Source of the DNA: Symbiodinium sp. CCMP2592
Lineage: Eukaryota > Sar > Dinophyceae > Suessiales > Symbiodiniaceae
Length of the DNA stretch: 64,000 nt
Direction: 5' to 3'
Assembly (NCBI GenBank): GCA_905221615.1
Contig: CAJNDT010005556.1
Span: 2,535,519-2,599,518, forward strand
The number at the start of each line of letters is the position of its first letter. Position 1 is the stretch's first letter. The notes beneath the pieces are model-generated. The model saw only the letters and a program-made list of their open reading frames with translations. It was not told the DNA's origin and made no database searches. Position numbers and translations under genes: made by a program. Below are positions 60,840 to 64,000 of the stretch, in pieces.

Positions 60840-61376
60840 CCACAGGTCCCTTCAAGGAGTGATTCCCTCCTCCATCAAGTCGAGACACGGTCGGCTTCAT
60901 CTGCATTTCGACATTTCAAGACTCCGCATCCTCTCGGAGTTTTAAAAGTTCTCCAAACCGGGGTCCGTCTTAGGGATGTGCTGTACTCCTTGCAGGACCC
61001 CAGCAGCTTTTGGGGGTAGGGTTGAGGGGTTAACGGTTAAGGGCCCTGGTAGAGAATCACCAAAAAGGATCTTGAAATGAGTTTCGAGTGGAAGAGAAGC
61101 TGAGCACCTTCTCCTGTGGATCGGATCAGCCCAGGCCACTTCCCGGAAAACAATCACCAACCTCAGATGGCATAGATGGACCCTCTAGGTAAGCCCCAAG
61201 CCTAGCAAACCCATCCTGAACCCTAAGCCCTCCACTCTGAGGTGTACCGTTTCAAATTCCTTTAAACTTTATAGAGACCCTAAATCTAATTTGAACTCTA
61301 AACCCTGTAGACCCTGAACCCTGAATCCTAGAGACCGCAAGCCCCCAACCCAAAGCATGATGTCGTAAAGCCTACT
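60840..61376. other. Unique DNA, no gene called
   Basis: Contains a B-family end (GATGGACCCTCTAGG at 61,168). CCCTAAA words increase after 61,200. Confidence 0.4.
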
Positions 61377-61464
61377 GGGAGGGGCAAGGGACTTACTATT
61401 AGTAAGGGCTCCTTAAAGGGATCTATAGGGTTCCTTAAAGGGATCTATGGGGTTTAGGGTTTAG

Positions 61465-61688
61465 GGTCTACTTGGAGGGGCAGGGGACTTAGTAAGTCGT
61501 TTACAAGTAGGGTTATAATTGGGGTATCTCTTAGAAGGGGCCCCCACCCTGTAATAGTGGTATAATAGGAATATAATAGGGCCCTAATAATCCCCAATAT
61601 ATAATCCTTATGGTCACTATTACACGGTGGGGGCAGCTCCTAAGGTATCTCCTTATCACCTACTTACTAAGTGCCCTGCCCCTCCAAG
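61465..61688. mobile_element. MITE family G interrupted by F
   Basis: G ends CTTGGAGGGGCAGGGGACTT and AGTGCCCTGCCCCTCCAAGT, almost exact complements. The centre (GGGGTATCTCCTTATC) is split by a family F element. Confidence 0.85.
61531..61643. mobile_element. MITE family F with 8-bp TSD, nested in G
   Basis: Ends TTAGAAGGGGCCCCCACCCT and GGTGGGGGCAGCTCCTAA. Exact 8-bp duplications GGTATCTC at 61,523-61,530 and 61,644-61,651. Differs from 38,095 by a ~12-bp internal insertion. Confidence 0.9.
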
Positions 61689-62007
61689 TAAAACCCTGCA
61701 CCCTGGATTCCCAAGCCCTGCGACGAAGCAGAGTAGACAAACAACCTTGTCTTGAAGCTTAAGCCCTAAGCCCCTAAGAACCTGAACATTTAAACCCCTC
61801 AACCATAATTACGCCCTTAAGCCCCTAAATCCCTAAACCCAAACACCCAAAGTCCCAAACCCCAGAACCCCAACACCGACAACTGACCGGTGCCTGGTAC
61901 AGATCCGCAGGAGGATTGAAGCTCGATTTCTCCGTTCTTAGAGTTTCCAAACGTCTGAGGATTCAGGATTAAGAGGCATGTTTAGGGCTTAATCAGTTTA
62001 TGGTTTA

Positions 62008-62109
62008 AGGTAAAAGCCAGAAGTTGGAATATGATTATCCTAACCCTTCTATGGTAAATTATAGGGTATCCTACCATGAAACCATATTCCAACTTTCTGG
62101 AGTTCCCTG
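62008..62109. mobile_element. MITE family D, reverse orientation
   Basis: GGTAAAAGCCAGAAGTTGGA and CCAACTTTCTGGAGTTCCC, complement of the 44,864 and 49,392 copies. Confidence 0.8.
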
Positions 62110-62169
62110 TAGGGAGTTTAGGGATTGAGGGTTTAAGGGGTTTTGGGGCTTAGGGGTACTCTGTACTAC

Positions 62170-62272
62170 TAGGGTTGATGATATAAATCCTGCATGACCC
62201 ATAATAAGGAATATACCATAATTCCCAGAGTTTAGGGTCCTTAAGGTATTGCAGCATTTATTTTATCAACCG
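62170..62272. mobile_element. MITE family A
   Basis: GGGTTGATGATATAAATCCT and GCATTTATTTTATCAACCG. Confidence 0.8.
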
Positions 62273-62322
62273 TGGGGAAGCCTGAAGAGGTGCCCTTTCT
62301 GAGTTGAGCTACAGTATGTCCA

Positions 62323-62440
62323 AAAGTAAAAGGAGGAACCCTTAATAGAGACCCCTACTTGGGGGGTCGGGGGACTTAGTAAATAGTTAGTAAGTAGACT
62401 TATAAGTACCCTAAATAGTATAGCTACTATATACCCATTA
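62323..62440. mobile_element. Chimera of MITE families H and G
   Basis: H left end (AAAAGGAGGAACCCTTAATA), then a G left half (TTGGGGGGTCGGGGGACTTA to CTTATAAGTACC), then the H interior (AGTATAGCTACTATATACCC). Confidence 0.65.
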
Positions 62441-62519
62441 TGTAGCCTGTCCCCCGTTGAGTATCTTGTGCCCCCAAACCCCAGTCTAATCATTGAGGTT
62501 CCTATGTTATGAGGTTCAG

Positions 62520-63450
62520 GCGTTCCGATAAGGTGCCTTCAAGAGCTGACCACTACTGACTGGTTCGTCTAAGTGATTCTTTAGGTGGCAATTTGGGAAC
62601 CCTTTTAATTTATAACTTCCGTTTATGGTTCCTATAGAGGTACCTATTCAGAAATACTTTTCTGAGTCCCAAAACTACAACCCGGTATTCTTGTGACTAC
62701 GGGTTGGGCTTTCGGGTTGAGGTAGGGATTCAGGTTTAAGGCTTTAGGGTTTGAGGGCTGTGGTCCTTTACGAGAGCTTCAAGATCGCTTTGTTATGGTG
62801 TCATGGGCAATTCTACAGTTCTTTTTTATGGTCTCAAGAGTTTCTGCCCTGGTTTTATGAGGGTTCGGAGTTGTTCTCGTTGTTTGCAGGTTGGTTTGTA
62901 TATGAATGGTGAGCCTGTTGCGTGACTGGTTGTTACTGCAGGAGACAGCTTGCAAGGAGATTGGATCCTAAACCGTATACCCTTAGACCCAAAGAGCCTA
63001 AGCCGTAAACCCTAGGCCCTTGCCTTAGGGGCCCTCTGGATTTGGGAAACTCTATTTTTGCTTCCGCTGGGACCGGCATACTCTCACGCAACACCCTGGG
63101 GGAGGCGGACACCCATCGAAACCTTTGTCTAGTTGAGGTTGAGGGGTGAGGACTTAGGAAGATTATGCCTGAAATCATAATGGGGTTACTGTTAATATCA
63201 TTCCAAAGCGATATCAACCATATATTGGAACACTTACCCCCTAAACCCAGAAACCCTGAAACCTAAGCCGTACTTGAGCAGATCGTGCGGTCGACACACT
63301 AGTGCTGCAGCACACCTTCAGGATGCATAGGCGGGTCAATGGTTTGTTGTTGTTTACAGTCTTTGTCTCTCAATGCTTTCAAAGATTCATTGGTGGGTTC
63401 ATAGCAGCCATGGGAGGAGTAACTTTCCGCCTACCATTGAAGGAGTGTAT
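62520..63450. other. Unique DNA, no gene called
   Basis: Scattered TTTAGGG and CCCTAAA words. A 94-codon minus-strand frame (62,933-63,217) lies partly over a telomere-like stretch and is not supported. Confidence 0.4.
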
Positions 63451-63451
63451 G

Positions 63452-63567
63452 GCCTAGAGGGCCCATGTATATCACTAGTATGGAATTCGGGTCCCAAAAC
63501 TATAATTAATAAGGATGGTCTTTTGGGACACAAACTCCAGAATGGTAGTATCTATGGCCCCGCTGGG
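63452..63567. mobile_element. MITE family B
   Basis: CCTAGAGGGCCCATGTATAT and TATCTATGGCCCCGCTGGG. Core AATAAGGATGGTCTTTTGGG. Confidence 0.75.
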
Positions 63568-63569
63568 TT

Positions 63570-64000
63570 ATGGTAGAGTATGTTCTCAAAGCCTGTTCTA
63601 GATAGTAAGTCCCCCTACATAATCACCTCACAGAAGCGAAAGGAGTTCTATGCACTTCGACCTACCCAGAAAACCTTGCAGTTCGAGTTAATGGCCTCCC
63701 CTCTGAGAACTTTCGGCTGAGAGATGGCTTTCCCAAAGTCACCCATAGAGAACGGCGCGTTCCGCGCCGTGGAAGTCAGCCAGAGCCACACCTCTCTGTT
63801 GGTTTCGACCGATTCTAACTCTAACTAAAGCTCCTTGTTGTCGTTATAACCCTAAACCCCCAAACCCTCACTAAACCCTAAACCCTAAACCCCCAAACGC
63901 TACCCAACCCTCAACCCTTACATTCTTTGCATTGCGTTGGGGTTCGCGTTTGGAGCACCTGCCGCTTGTGCGGGTGGTTCTGAGCCCGAGGCCCTTAAGC
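63570..64000. other. Unique DNA ending in CCCTAAA words
   Basis: No gene called. A telomere-like CCCTAAACCC stretch lies at 63,846-63,925. The window ends in G/C-richer unique sequence. Confidence 0.5.

Noticed and set aside
19585-64000. Dinoflagellate spliced-leader relics (CCATTTTGGCTCAAG)
   Set aside because: I looked for the motif and found no convincing match, so retroposed trans-spliced cDNAs are not supported here.

Overview
This is a gene-poor eukaryotic nuclear window. It shows no bacterial operon structure, no rRNA or tRNA gene and no long open reading frame of normal composition. Degenerate TTTAGGG/CCCTAAA repeats occur throughout the right two thirds in both orientations, which is the plant/algal/alveolate telomere type. 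Translations such as the LGFRVWGL series (from TTTAGGG) and the NYGPFLGTLNIR peptide in a palindromic element near 44.7 kb resemble what I remember from dinoflagellate (Symbiodiniaceae) gene models. A dinoflagellate source is therefore my best guess, from memory and not from a search.

Layout. (1) 1-19,584 is a macrosatellite: two complete tandem copies of an ~8.57 kb unit (1-8,592 and 8,593-17,158) and a third copy cut off inside a poly-G run at 19,570-19,584. Each unit holds, in order, a ~265 bp palindrome (P1), a 1.6-2.0 kb higher-order array of 9-bp AATTTAAATT-type repeats alternating with G-quadruplex-prone GC blocks, a short inverted repeat, ~5.3 kb of cryptically repetitive strand-asymmetric sequence in which a 22-nt box flanked by AG and a GTRNGT donor-like site recurs six times, a ~56-bp tandem array and a second palindrome (P2). 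(2) 19,585-64,000 is a mosaic of unique DNA, interstitial telomere-like tracts, simple repeats and about twenty families (here named A to V) of ~100-bp terminal-inverted-repeat elements that look like MITEs. Several are nested in one another with visible target-site duplications: 8 bp for F, 9 bp for one B copy, TA for A and L. No transposase gene is visible.

Genes. I find no intact gene I would defend. Between the MITEs are short islands that look like decayed coding sequence: raised G/C at third codon positions, plausible amino-acid composition, frameshifts and MITE interruptions. The better ones are at 21.5-22.1 kb (+), 26.1-26.5 kb (-), 30.1-30.4 kb (+, F-box-like), 32.8-33.0 kb (+) and 50.4-50.7 kb (+). 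Random DNA also gives open frames of 40-80 codons, so these calls are tentative. Most long open frames in the window are translations of repeats.

The window reads as a subtelomere-like or repeat-rich compartment in which a large satellite, telomeric motifs and small non-autonomous transposons have accumulated and broken up older coding DNA.
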